Positions 8,538 through 16,468 of a DNA stretch of 64,000 bases are shown here, piece after piece. Within the stretch, counting starts at the first letter, position 1. The number at the start of each line of letters is the position of its first letter. The stretch covers positions 806,001-870,000 of the forward strand of contig NZ_JBNAGG010000001.1 in NCBI RefSeq assembly GCF_049801075.1. Reading direction: 5' to 3'. The position numbers and the translations under genes are program-made. Under the pieces are notes generated by a model. It saw only the letters and a list, made by a program, of their open reading frames with translations. It had not been told where the DNA came from and ran no database searches. The DNA is from Maritalea sp049801075. Its GTDB lineage: Bacteria > Pseudomonadota > Alphaproteobacteria > Rhizobiales > Devosiaceae.

Positions 8538-9833
8538 TTAGGCGTTGCGCAGCATGACGGCGAAATAAAAACCGTCAGTGTCCGTGGTGCCGGGCGTCAA
8601 CGTGATGGATTGCAAATCCGATGACCAAGGCTGCGGCTTGTCAAAGCCAAACAAATCCTGCCAAACCTCGCCTGCGGACACCAATTCAAAGCTCGGATTT
8701 TCATCCAAGAAGGCATAGATTTGCCCCTCATTTTCCTCTGGGAAAACAGAGCATGTAATATAGATCAAAAAGCCGCCAACTTTAACAAACGGGATCGCCT
8801 GAGACAGCACTTCCTCTTGCTCGCGCAAGCGCACATCAAGCTGTTCGCGGCTCAAGCGCCATTTGGCATCTGGCCGACGCCGCCAAGTGCCAGAACCAGT
8901 GCACGGCGCATCCACCACCACTTTGTCCATGGCGTCCAGCAAATCATCCAGCGAGCCTTCGTCCGGCTGGCGCACTTGAATATTGTGGGTGCCTGCCCGC
9001 TTGATGCGTTCGAAGATGGCTGATAGGCGTTTGCGGTCGCTATCATAGGCAAAGATTTGCCCTTTATTTCCCATGGATGCAGACATGGCGAGGCTTTTGC
9101 CACCAGCGCCTGCACACAAATCGAGCACTTTTTCGCCGGGTTGAGCGAAGATCAGATCAGCCACGATCTGACTGCCTTCGTCTTGCACTTCATACCAACC
9201 TTTTTGGAAGCCCTCTTCCGCCTGCACATTTGGCGTCCGCGCGTCAGTGCTGCCCGCTTTCATGCGCACGCCTTGGCGCGCAATTTCAGTTGCCACGGGC
9301 TTCACACGTTTCAGGGCTTTCAGCACTTTTTCGCGGTTGGCTTTGATGGTGTTTACGCGCAGATCAACTGGCGGACGCGTTGCCAAGGCTTGGCCCTCGG
9401 CCACCCAGTCTTCATCGAAATTTCGTTCGAATGAGTTTTGGCACCATTCAGGAATGTCCGCCTGCACATGCGGCGCTGCATCGGCAAATGGATCCGGGCG
9501 AGTCAGTGTTTCAATTTCTTTGTCGCTCAATGGCTCTGGCGCAAATTTATCGCCTTCAAACTGCGCATTAAGGCTTTCTGGCGTTTCACCCCAGTCGCGG
9601 ACAAGCGTGGCAAAGGCGAGATGCCGCCCGGTAGTGCCGCCAGCAAAATGGGCATTGCTCAGTTTTTTGCGCAGCGCATCATAAACGATATTGCCGATGG
9701 CGGCGCGATCACCCGATCCGGCAAAGCGATGCGACAAGCCCCAATCTTTCAGCGCATCAGCCACAGGCCGCTTGCGTTGTTCAATATCGTTGAGCACTTC
9801 AATCGCTGCACTTAGTCTGCCGGGTAAACGCAT
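8538..9833 (-). CDS. rsmB: RsmB-type rRNA (cytosine-C5)-methyltransferase
   Basis: Methylates C5 of cytosine 967 in 16S rRNA using S-adenosylmethionine. The N-terminal NusB-like domain (residues 1-140 or so) is followed by the RNA-binding ferredoxin-like part and a Rossmann methyltransferase core. Motifs are LDLCAGAGGKSLAM (SAM binding), VDAPCTGSGTWRRRP (motif IV with a catalytic Cys) and YITCSVFPEENE (motif VI with the second Cys). The start at 9833 (MRLPGRL) is chosen because TGAGG lies a few bases upstream, inside the end of the MAPEG gene; a frame-open ATG at 9851 adds six residues. It is the last gene of the guaB / MAPEG / rsmB series. Confidence 0.92.
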   Translation of the reverse strand: MRLPGRLSAAIEVLNDIEQRKRPVADALKDWGLSHRFAGSGDRAAIGNIVYDALRKKLSNAHFAGGTTGRHLAFATLVRDWGETPESLNAQFEGDKFAPEPLSDKEIETLTRPDPFADAAPHVQADIPEWCQNSFERNFDEDWVAEGQALATRPPVDLRVNTIKANREKVLKALKRVKPVATEIARQGVRMKAGSTDARTPNVQAEEGFQKGWYEVQDEGSQIVADLIFAQPGEKVLDLCAGAGGKSLAMSASMGNKGQIFAYDSDRKRLSAIFERIKRAGTHNIQVRQPDEGSLDDLLDAMDKVVVDAPCTGSGTWRRRPDAKWRLSREQLDVRLREQEEVLSQAIPFVKVGGFLIYITCSVFPEENEGQIYAFLDENPSFELVSAGEVWQDLFGFDKPQPWSSDLQSITLTPGTTDTDGFYFAVMLRNA

Positions 9834-9840
9834 TTTTGCC

Positions 9841-10269
9841 TCACAACACAATCAACAGCTCAATCACCAGGTCGACCCACCCGATGGTGAGAAAAGCGAG
9901 CCCGGCAACATAAGCAATAAAGCGGCGGTATACACGGTTTGTGGTGCAATGGATATAGGCATGGACGTAACGGCTTGCCACAAACCCAACTGCGCACAAC
10001 AAAAAGATGCCGGGCACATAACGCACCGCAAAGCATATCATCACCGCCGCGTAAAACAGCACCGGAAGCTGGAATTGATTGTTGAAATTGTTGGACACTT
10101 GTTGCGAGCGCTCGGGCCAGTTGCCATCATCCAGCGCAATATCCGCTACCTTGATGTCGCCAGCCAACACAGGCGGCACACGCAATTTGCCCAGATAGAG
10201 CAACACCGCAAGGGTGAGCCCTACCTGTGCGAATACCGTCAATAGTAGTAGCTTTTCAAAGCCTGACAT
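9841..10269 (-). CDS. MAPEG family membrane protein
   Basis: 142 residues with four hydrophobic helices and the family's polar loop (RSQQVSNNFNNQFQLPVLFYA), the hallmark of MAPEG proteins. Eukaryotic relatives are microsomal glutathione transferases and leukotriene synthase. Bacterial members are poorly characterised and may have glutathione transferase activity. The later motif SRYVHAYIHCTTN also fits. Its ATG shares one base with the guaB stop (TAATG), so it is translationally coupled to guaB, and rsmB starts seven bases after its stop. No functional tie to GMP synthesis is evident. Confidence 0.88.
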   Translation of the reverse strand: MSGFEKLLLLTVFAQVGLTLAVLLYLGKLRVPPVLAGDIKVADIALDDGNWPERSQQVSNNFNNQFQLPVLFYAAVMICFAVRYVPGIFLLCAVGFVASRYVHAYIHCTTNRVYRRFIAYVAGLAFLTIGWVDLVIELLIVL

Positions 10270-11771
10270 TAACGCCCACCGCGATAGTTCGGGCTTTCAC
10301 GGGTGATGGACACATCATGCACATGGCTTTCGTTCAACGCAGCGCCTGAGATTTTCACAAAAGTTGCTTCTTCGCGGAACGTTTTCAAATCTGGTGAACC
10401 GGTGTAGCCCATTGCTGCGCGCAAGCCCCCAGCCAATTGGTGCAACACATTGCCCGCAGGGCCTTTGTATGGCACTTGGCCTTCAATGCCTTCCGGCACT
10501 AGCTTCATGCTGTCGCTAACTTCTTGTTGGAAGTAGCGGTCTGCCGAACCGCGGGCCATGGCGCCCACAGAACCCATGCCACGATATGATTTATAGGAAC
10601 GGCCTTGGTAGAGATAAACTTCGCCGGGGCTTTCGTCTGTGCCCGCCAAAAGCGAACCGACCATGGCGCAATTTGCACCACCTGCCAATGCTTTAGCCAA
10701 ATCACCTGAGAATTTGATTCCGCCATCCGCGATGATGGGGATGCCTGATTTTGCAGCTTCTTCAGCACAAGCCATCACGGCGGCGAGTTGTGGCACGCCC
10801 ACACCTGCCACGATCCGTGTGGTACAGATTGAACCTGGCCCAATGCCAACTTTCACCGCGTCCGCGCCTGCATCGATCAGTGCGCGTGTGGCTTCAGCTG
10901 TGGCCACATTGCCGGCCACGATCCGCACTTTTGAATTTTCTTTTTTCAATCGCGAAACAACTTGCGCCACTTGCGTGTTGTGCCCGTGCGCCGTGTCGAT
11001 CACCAACAGGTCGACCTCCGCCTCAATCAAGCGCAAGGAACGTTCATACCCCTTGTCGCCCACAGTTGATGCTGCCGCACAACGCAAGCGCCCTTTGCTG
11101 TCTTTGATCGCATTTGGGTTCAGCTGCGCTTTTTCAATGTCTTTAACGGTGATCAACCCTACACATTGATAATTGTCGTCCACCACCAACAGTTTTTCAA
11201 TCCGGTTGGCGTGCAACAAACGTTTGGCTTCTTCTTGGGTTGAGCCGTCTTTCACAGTGATCAGGTTTTCGCGGGTCATCAGCTCAGAGATGGGCTGGCG
11301 CATATTGTCAGCAAAGCGCACATCGCGGTTGGTCAAAATGCCGACCAGCTTGCCCACATTGCGACCACCCAAGCCGCCATTTTCCACCACTGGCACGCCA
11401 GAAATATTGCGTTGTTCCATGATCGCCAATGCTGCTTCCAATGGCGCGTCTGGGCCAATGGTGATCGGGTTCACCACCATGCCGCTTTCAAAATGCTTGA
11501 CCTGCTTCACTTGCTCGGCCTGCTCGTCAGGCGTCAGATTGCGGTGGATAACACCCATGCCCCCCGCTTGGGCCAATGCAATCGCCATTTTGGATTCGGT
11601 CACTGTGTCCATTGCGGAAGACAGAATAGGCAATGTCAGCTCAATGTCTTTGGTTACGCGTGTGCGGATGTCGACATCCGCTGGCATGACGCTGGATTCA
11701 GCAGGCTGCAACAGCACGTCGTCAAAAGTTAAAGCGATATCGCCAGTTGCGGTGGAAATGATTTTTGCCAC
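10269..11771 (-). CDS. guaB: IMP dehydrogenase
   Basis: Oxidises IMP to XMP with NAD, the rate-limiting step to guanine nucleotides. 500 residues, the normal length. The TIM barrel opens with LTFDDVLLQPAESSV and carries the active-site loop GPGSICTTRIVAGVG with the catalytic Cys. The flap has YRGMGSVGAM, and SADRYFQQ follows. Two CBS repeats (residues about 95-210) are inserted, the usual site of nucleotide regulation. The gene heads a small series with MAPEG and rsmB. About 280 bases upstream separate it from the divergent outer-membrane gene. guaA lies 8.5 kb downstream on the same strand. Confidence 0.98.
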   Translation of the reverse strand: MAKIISTATGDIALTFDDVLLQPAESSVMPADVDIRTRVTKDIELTLPILSSAMDTVTESKMAIALAQAGGMGVIHRNLTPDEQAEQVKQVKHFESGMVVNPITIGPDAPLEAALAIMEQRNISGVPVVENGGLGGRNVGKLVGILTNRDVRFADNMRQPISELMTRENLITVKDGSTQEEAKRLLHANRIEKLLVVDDNYQCVGLITVKDIEKAQLNPNAIKDSKGRLRCAAASTVGDKGYERSLRLIEAEVDLLVIDTAHGHNTQVAQVVSRLKKENSKVRIVAGNVATAEATRALIDAGADAVKVGIGPGSICTTRIVAGVGVPQLAAVMACAEEAAKSGIPIIADGGIKFSGDLAKALAGGANCAMVGSLLAGTDESPGEVYLYQGRSYKSYRGMGSVGAMARGSADRYFQQEVSDSMKLVPEGIEGQVPYKGPAGNVLHQLAGGLRAAMGYTGSPDLKTFREEATFVKISGAALNESHVHDVSITRESPNYRGGR

Positions 11772-11987
11772 GGGTCGAGCCCTCCGTCGGAAGCAGATTT
11801 TTCGGAACGATCACAGGACGGTGGGGGAAGCGCCACCATACTATGGTTGGCGAGGGTCAATACCACGCGACTCTGTGTTTGCATAGGGGGAGAAGTGTGA
11901 AATTTTAATAAGCTCTTAAGAATAGGTTGCTGGCCAGCAATTCGTCCCAGCGTCGATGTGTGCCCGCACACCGCTTTTCACCCTCAG

Positions 11988-12020
11988 TTAAACCTTCCTT
12001 AACCCTAACAAACTATTAAC
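11988..12020 (+). promoter_or_regulatory. Tandem CtrA-type boxes upstream of an outer-membrane gene
   Basis: TTAA-N7-TTAAC at 11988-12003 matches the full CtrA consensus of alphaproteobacteria. A second copy with one mismatch (CTAA-N7-TTAAC) follows at 12005-12020. The pair ends 30 bases before the beta-barrel start codon. Paired boxes one and a half helical turns apart are typical of direct CtrA promoters, but binding here is inferred. Confidence 0.6.
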
Positions 12021-12050
12021 ATTGCATATGATCATTGGGGGCCAGACAAT

Positions 12051-12593
12051 ATGATACCTTTCAAATCCGCGATACTCGCCGCAGCAGCAACCGCCCTTTT
12101 TGCCGGGCAAGCCTTTGCTGATGGCCCAATTGAATATCCGCCTTTACCCACTGAATATGCGCAAACGGGCTTTGATTGGAATGGCTTTTATGCAGGCGTG
12201 GGCCTTGGTGGCGCAATGGTTTCAAATGGCGGTGGCACCGACACTTTGGCGCAATTGGATGCTATTGTCGGTGTAAATCTAACTCAAGACAGTTTCTTGG
12301 TGGGCGCAGAACTTTGGCTGGGCGCCAATCGTAACCAATCTTCTGGCACCTATGGCGGCCACGGCGGCATCGAAGCACGCGCAGGCTATTTGGTTGACCC
12401 GAACGTATTGATCTATACGGGCCTCGGTCGCCTGCACTATGAAAGCGGTGACCAATACACAACCATCGGCCTAGGCACGGAATTCGTCGTTTCCGACGAG
12501 ATTTCTATCGACCTCGAATATAAATATCTCGGCTGGTCAAACACAGGCGAAACCGGCCACGATCTCAGCGCCTCGGCCCTCTGGCATTTCTAG
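12051..12593 (+). CDS. Outer-membrane beta-barrel protein (Omp25/OmpA-like barrel)
   Basis: 180 residues. A classical signal peptide (residues 1-24, cleavage after AFA) precedes a Pro-rich linker and then alternating amphipathic strands starting at WNGFYAGVGLGGA and ending in ALWHF. A terminal Phe of this kind is the BAM recognition signal. The pattern matches the 8-stranded barrels of the rhizobial Omp25/RopB group, although it is slightly short for them. No peptidoglycan-binding domain is present. It is probably an abundant surface protein. Tandem CtrA-like boxes lie just upstream and a terminator 28 bases downstream, so it is a monocistronic unit. Confidence 0.85.
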   Translation: MIPFKSAILAAAATALFAGQAFADGPIEYPPLPTEYAQTGFDWNGFYAGVGLGGAMVSNGGGTDTLAQLDAIVGVNLTQDSFLVGAELWLGANRNQSSGTYGGHGGIEARAGYLVDPNVLIYTGLGRLHYESGDQYTTIGLGTEFVVSDEISIDLEYKYLGWSNTGETGHDLSASALWHF

Positions 12594-12620
12594 ACAGACC
12601 GTTACTTCTTCCGATTACAT

Positions 12621-12646
12621 CCTCGGCCCTTGGTCGGGGATTTTTT
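12621..12646 (+). terminator. Rho-independent terminator of the outer-membrane gene
   Basis: Eight-pair stem (12621-12628 with 12632-12639, two G-T pairs) with a CTT loop, followed closely by six T. Confidence 0.8.
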
Positions 12647-12951
12647 GTTGGTCGCACCTGCCAAAACACGGTGTTTCTCGACAAACCATACTTTGATATT
12701 TCAAGGTAACTGCTGATATGCGGACTTAACGACGATTGCGATAATGATAAAATTTTTGTCTTTTGCTGGAGCGCCTTTAAGGAAGTTGGAGAGTTGAAAA
12801 CGTCCATTATTGCAATCTTAGATTGTACATACAGCATTTTCCCAATCTAAACTCATCAATAGCCGCCAACTAATCCATTGAAATCATAAGAAGATTTTTC
12901 GAAATCGTAAAGATTGATCGCATCGCATTCATTTTTGATCTCCAAACTTAT

Positions 12952-13257
12952 CCCCGCCCCTCAGGACCATGGTAAGATAAAAGCCATCTTCCGCCCCAAG
13001 CGGATTATTGACGGATGATCGGGGTATATGCGGCCAATTGGCCGCGCGAAGGGAGAGACGGTGGGTTTGCCGGACGCGGTGACCGCGCTGCTAAGTTGGT
13101 TTTGCCCGACACCGAGGGCGTTCCCTTTTTGAAAAGGGTTGGGGATATTGGGTAAGCACCCCGAACCAGTTTGGCAAAGCGAAAAATGCCGTTGGCGCGA
13201 GATGGGAATAGACTCATTTTTTAGCGCAACATTGCGAGTATTGCACCATCTCGTGCC
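12952..13257. other. Hairpin-rich gene-free region, candidate structured RNA or palindromic repeat cluster
   Basis: Between the outer-membrane gene and the GFA gene about 700 bases lack a convincing protein gene. The left part (12650-12950) is AT-rich and featureless. The right part is GC-richer and holds consecutive inverted repeats: 13030-13045 (perfect 16-base palindrome centred on AATT), 13075-13087 (CGCGGT/ACCGCG), 13104-13119 (GCCC/GGGC), 13123-13138 (CCCTTTT/AAAAGGG), 13137-13167 (GGTT-GGGG with CCCC-AACC, one bulge) and 13194-13257 (12-pair outer stem enclosing further pairing). Minus-strand frames here translate to Pro/Ser-rich text unlike a protein. No core motif of tmRNA, SRP RNA or RNase P RNA was found. 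Confidence 0.5.
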
Positions 13258-13280
13258 CCGCAAACTGCCGGATAATTTCA

Positions 13281-13299
13281 GGCAGCCTAAAGTGCTGCC
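13281..13299. terminator. Short hairpin at the end of the GFA gene
   Basis: Six-base arms GGCAGC/GCTGCC around a 7-base loop, touching the stop codon of the GFA gene. No T run follows on the minus strand, so terminator function is doubtful. It may instead be the last element of the hairpin cluster to its left. Confidence 0.3.
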
Positions 13300-13712
13300 T
13301 ATTTGCTTTGATAGGTGCCAAAAGCATGGGGATGCTGCTTGCCTTGATCGCCAATTACATCCCATGCCGCGCGGGACTCGGTGAAAATATGATGGGCGAC
13401 ACTCAGATTTTCGCCACCTTCGGTGATCAGGCCAACGGGCACATAGAGTTTTGTGTCATCATTCCGGCCTGGCAAAGTGGAGCCGCAAATTTGGCAGAAC
13501 CAGCCTTCCCAATCTGCATCGGGCTTTTTCCAATATTGGATATGCTCCTGTCCGCGCAGCCAGGTGAAGTCCTCATTCATGGCGAGCACAAGCGCCATGC
13601 CATTATTGCCGGTTGCCTTTCGGCAAATCGAACAATGACAAATAATAACATCTTGAATGGGCTTGTGAATTTCAAACGCCACTGCGCCGCAACTGCATTC
13701 ACCTTTGGCCAT
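13299..13712 (-). CDS. GFA family (glutathione-dependent formaldehyde-activating-like) zinc protein
   Basis: 137 residues of the GFA/CENP-V fold. Zinc-binding cysteine sets are visible: CSCGAV near residue 6, CHCSICRK near 26-32, and FCQICGSTLPG near 93-99. The prototype was proposed to help formaldehyde react with glutathione, but most members have no proven reaction. It is a single gene between the hairpin cluster and the MFS exporter gene (divergent, 155 bases apart). A paralogue lies at 36142-36618. The TAG stop abuts a small hairpin. Confidence 0.88.
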   Translation of the reverse strand: MAKGECSCGAVAFEIHKPIQDVIICHCSICRKATGNNGMALVLAMNEDFTWLRGQEHIQYWKKPDADWEGWFCQICGSTLPGRNDDTKLYVPVGLITEGGENLSVAHHIFTESRAAWDVIGDQGKQHPHAFGTYQSK

Positions 13713-13867
13713 AAATCACTCCCCTTTTTGTCCTCACTATAAGGCGGCGAATATGAATATCAATAATGAAGAGCATCGGAGATTTTCGAAAAATAATTCA
13801 TCCGGGGTGACAGCGTCAGATAAGCCAGCTAGACTGGTTGGACCACTGAGTCAAAAAGCAAAATCCA

Positions 13868-15253
13868 ATGAATGATCGCATCACGCCACTAATTTTGGCG
13901 GTGGCGCTGTTTATGGAGTTGATGGATGCCACCGTCATCGCCACAGCCCTGCCCGCCATTGCCGCAGATATTGGCACAGACCCAATTTCACTGAAACTCG
14001 CTCTCGCTTCCTATTTGGTGGCGCTCGCGATTTTCATTCCCATTAGCGGTTGGATGGCCGATCGCTATGGCGCGCGCAATGTGTTTCGCGGGGCGATCGT
14101 CGTGTTTATGCTCGGCTCGATTGCCTGCGCCTTTGCGGATTCATTGTTCTCCTTTGTTGCCGCCCGGTTCTTGCAGGGCATGGGTGGATCAATGATGACG
14201 CCGTTGTCGCGACTAATCCTTATTCGCAACACGCCGAAAAAAGATTTGGTCAATGCGTGGGCGTGGCTCACCCTGCCGGCCCTATTCGGCCCGTTGGCAG
14301 GCCCACCAATAGGCGGGTTCCTGACCACTTATTTCTCTTGGCATTGGATTTTCTATATCAACATTCCGATCGGCTTGATTGGCCTTGCATTGGTGACGAA
14401 ATATATGGGCGGCACAGGTTATCGCGACCGTCGCAAGCTGGATTTGATCGGCTTCTTGCTCACTGGCACTGCATTTTCCGGCATCATCTTCGGCCTCTCA
14501 GTGATCTCCATGCCTGCATTGCCGCCTTGGTTCGGCGCGTCCGTCGCCCTTATCGGCCTTATGTCTGGTGTGGCTTATTATTTCCACGCGCGTCGTATTG
14601 AGAACCCGGTGCTGGATCTAAAAGTATTTGAAGAGCCTATTTACCGCACATCGATCATTGCGGGTTTCGTTTATCGCGTGGCTGGCGGCGCGTTCCCATT
14701 TCTGTTCCCTCTCATGTTGCAAGTCGGATTTGGTTACAGCCCATTTGAGTCAGGCATGATTTCATTCATCGGCGCGGGCGGCGCCATTTTGATGAAGTTC
14801 TTCCTCAAGCCCGCCTTGCAAGTGTTTGGATTTAGAATCCTTTTGATAGTCGGGGTTGCCATGTCGGCATTGCTCGCGGTCACCCATGGTTTTTTCACGG
14901 CACAAACGCCGATTTGGTTGATCATGTCCATCCTCCTGTTTATGGGCTTCTTCCGCTCGATGTATTACACGTCGCTCAACACCCTCACCTTTGCCGAAAC
15001 TCCAGAGAGCCAATCAGGTTCGGCCACGGTGATCAGCTCGGTGAGCATTCAGTTGGCGTTCGCGCTGGGCGTGGCCTTTGCAGCCTTGTTGTTGGATGTA
15101 TTCTCGTTGATCAATGGCACAGAGGTCGGTGTACGCGAGATGCAATTGGCATTCTTCATCCTCGCGGCGATCACAGCAATGGCGATGATCCCGATCTTGG
15201 GCCTATCAAAGCAAGTGGGCGATGATGTTGCAGGCCATAAGGCGAAGGCATAA
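13868..15253 (+). CDS. MFS exporter, DHA2 (EmrB/QacA) type
   Basis: 461-residue polytopic inner-membrane protein with 12-14 predicted helices. The N-terminal signature MELMDATVIATALPAIA is typical of DHA2 drug:proton antiporters. Motif A (GWMADRYGARNVF) lies between helices 2 and 3, and the antiporter motif C appears as GPLAGPPIGGFL in helix 5. It probably expels a drug or hydrophobic metabolite. No EmrA-type adaptor or dedicated regulator lies beside it. The ribosome binding site is weak. The small YbaY-like gene follows after 55 bases on the same strand. Confidence 0.9.
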   Translation: MNDRITPLILAVALFMELMDATVIATALPAIAADIGTDPISLKLALASYLVALAIFIPISGWMADRYGARNVFRGAIVVFMLGSIACAFADSLFSFVAARFLQGMGGSMMTPLSRLILIRNTPKKDLVNAWAWLTLPALFGPLAGPPIGGFLTTYFSWHWIFYINIPIGLIGLALVTKYMGGTGYRDRRKLDLIGFLLTGTAFSGIIFGLSVISMPALPPWFGASVALIGLMSGVAYYFHARRIENPVLDLKVFEEPIYRTSIIAGFVYRVAGGAFPFLFPLMLQVGFGYSPFESGMISFIGAGGAILMKFFLKPALQVFGFRILLIVGVAMSALLAVTHGFFTAQTPIWLIMSILLFMGFFRSMYYTSLNTLTFAETPESQSGSATVISSVSIQLAFALGVAFAALLLDVFSLINGTEVGVREMQLAFFILAAITAMAMIPILGLSKQVGDDVAGHKAKA

Positions 15254-15308
15254 ATTTGGCCGCAATTTGGTGTTGTTTATTGTTAGCACTCTATTGATCA
15301 GGAGATAA

Positions 15309-15695
15309 ATGATGTCCGTACTCAATTATGCAATGTTTGCTGCCCTTATGGCTGCCTTTCCGAGCAGCGACAAATGCACCGTTGAAGGCGAAGTCTTCTA
15401 TTTGCAGCGCATTGCATTGCCACAGAATGCAATGGTCAGCGTGCGCTTGGAAGAACAGGGCATTGCCGACAAAGCGGCAGATATTTTCGCCGAAAGCGAG
15501 TTTAGTAGCGAAGGGAAACAAGTTCCCTTGCCATTTAAGTTGGAAGCAGACTGCGCTGACCTTGAGAATGCTGTTACGCCGGGCTTCACCGTGCGCATCA
15601 TGATTGATGGCAAGCTGCGCTTTATCAACACAGTCTCGAACCCCTATGATGAAAATCAGGATCTACAACGGGTGCAAGTCGATCCCGTTGGCTAA
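15309..15695 (+). CDS. YbaY-like / type III pilotin-domain (YscW) envelope protein
   Basis: 128 residues. A short hydrophobic N-terminus (possible signal sequence, residues 3-18) is followed by a compact beta domain beginning GEVFYLQRIALPQNAMVSVRLEEQ. That is the pattern of the YbaY/YscW lipoprotein-related domain, found in META/HslJ-like envelope proteins. The Cys at about residue 23 is not in a clear lipobox. AGGAG four bases before ATGATG supports the start at 15309. The role is unknown, probably periplasmic. It ends 12 bases from rlmE, which converges on it, and a GGCTAAG/CTTAGCC hairpin (15690-15712) spans both stops. Confidence 0.75.
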   Translation: MMSVLNYAMFAALMAAFPSSDKCTVEGEVFYLQRIALPQNAMVSVRLEEQGIADKAADIFAESEFSSEGKQVPLPFKLEADCADLENAVTPGFTVRIMIDGKLRFINTVSNPYDENQDLQRVQVDPVG

Positions 15696-15706
15696 GTAAA
15701 CATTGC

Positions 15707-16468
15707 TTAGCCTTTGAAGCCCTTGGCGATGAGGTAGCTCTCAGACGAATCCTGTCGTGAGGCTGGGGGCTTGGCGTGAAATGTCGACTTAAAATGGCGT
15801 TTCAAATGGGCAAGCAGTTCGTTTTCTGTGCCGCCTTGGAAAACTTTGGCCACAAAAACCCCGTCCGGCTTGAGGATTTGAATGGCGAAATCTGCTGCCA
15901 GTTCCACAAGTGCCATAATGCGCAAATGGTCTGTCGCCTTGTGACCCGTGGTTGGGGCCGCCATGTCAGACATAACGAGGTCGACCTTGTGGCCGCCCAA
16001 CGCGTCGATCAACATTTCTGGCGCGTCGTCGTCATTGAAGTCCTTTTGCAGGAAAATTACGCCCGGCATGGGCTCCATTTCGAGATAGTCGATGCCGACA
16101 ACTTTTGGGTCATCAGCGTCCGCCCCCATAATTTCGGTGGCCACTTCGCACCACCCGCCGGGGGCGCAACCCAGATCAACCACCCGCATACCGGGGCGTA
16201 AAATGTTGTGTTTTTCATTGAGCTCAATCAGCTTATAGGCCGCGCGGGAGCGCCGCCCTTCCTTGTTGGCCCGCTGCACATAAGGGTCGTTCAACTGGCG
16301 TTGCAACCACAATGTGGAGGAAATTTTGCGCCCCTTTGCCGTTTTCACACGGGTCTTCAGGCCCCGGTCCGACGCTTTTGATTTGGCTTTGCCAGCGGCT
16401 TTTGCAATGGATTTGCCGCGGGCTTTTTTGCCACCGCCGCCCGCTTTACTTGGCTTTTTGCTCATCAT
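15707..16468 (-). CDS. rlmE: 23S rRNA (uridine-2'-O)-methyltransferase
   Basis: 2'-O-methylates U2552 of 23S rRNA, a late step in 50S assembly. The SAM-binding motif reads VDLGCAPGGWCEVA. The K-D-K-E catalytic tetrad is visible as the Lys of RSRAAYKL, the Asp of MSDMAAPTTG, the Lys of FVAKVFQGG and the Glu of SSESY. The N-terminal 50 residues are a Lys/Gly/Ala-rich basic extension beyond the E. coli protein, common in alphaproteobacteria and likely RNA-binding. The start at 16468 (MMSKKPSK) has AAAGGGGCGA immediately upstream. The frame is open to 16519. It overlaps the end of the Ppx/GppA gene by about 20 bases. Confidence 0.95.
   Translation of the reverse strand: MMSKKPSKAGGGGKKARGKSIAKAAGKAKSKASDRGLKTRVKTAKGRKISSTLWLQRQLNDPYVQRANKEGRRSRAAYKLIELNEKHNILRPGMRVVDLGCAPGGWCEVATEIMGADADDPKVVGIDYLEMEPMPGVIFLQKDFNDDDAPEMLIDALGGHKVDLVMSDMAAPTTGHKATDHLRIMALVELAADFAIQILKPDGVFVAKVFQGGTENELLAHLKRHFKSTFHAKPPASRQDSSESYLIAKGFKG

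Noticed and set aside
12565..12837. Minus-strand frame of 90 codons overlapping the end of the outer-membrane gene
   Set aside because: It overlaps the barrel gene and its terminator, has no ribosome binding site and no protein-like pattern.
13137..13167. Possible tRNA-like or tmRNA element because of GGTTCGGGG on the minus strand
   Set aside because: The T-loop consensus GGTTCGANTCC is not met and no acceptor stem or CCA-adjacent pairing could be formed; no tag-peptide codons are present.
12961..13365. Minus-strand frame of 134 codons in the hairpin-rich region
   Set aside because: Pro/Ser/Arg/Cys-rich text without protein character, crossing several palindromes and running into the GFA gene. 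Treated as noncoding.
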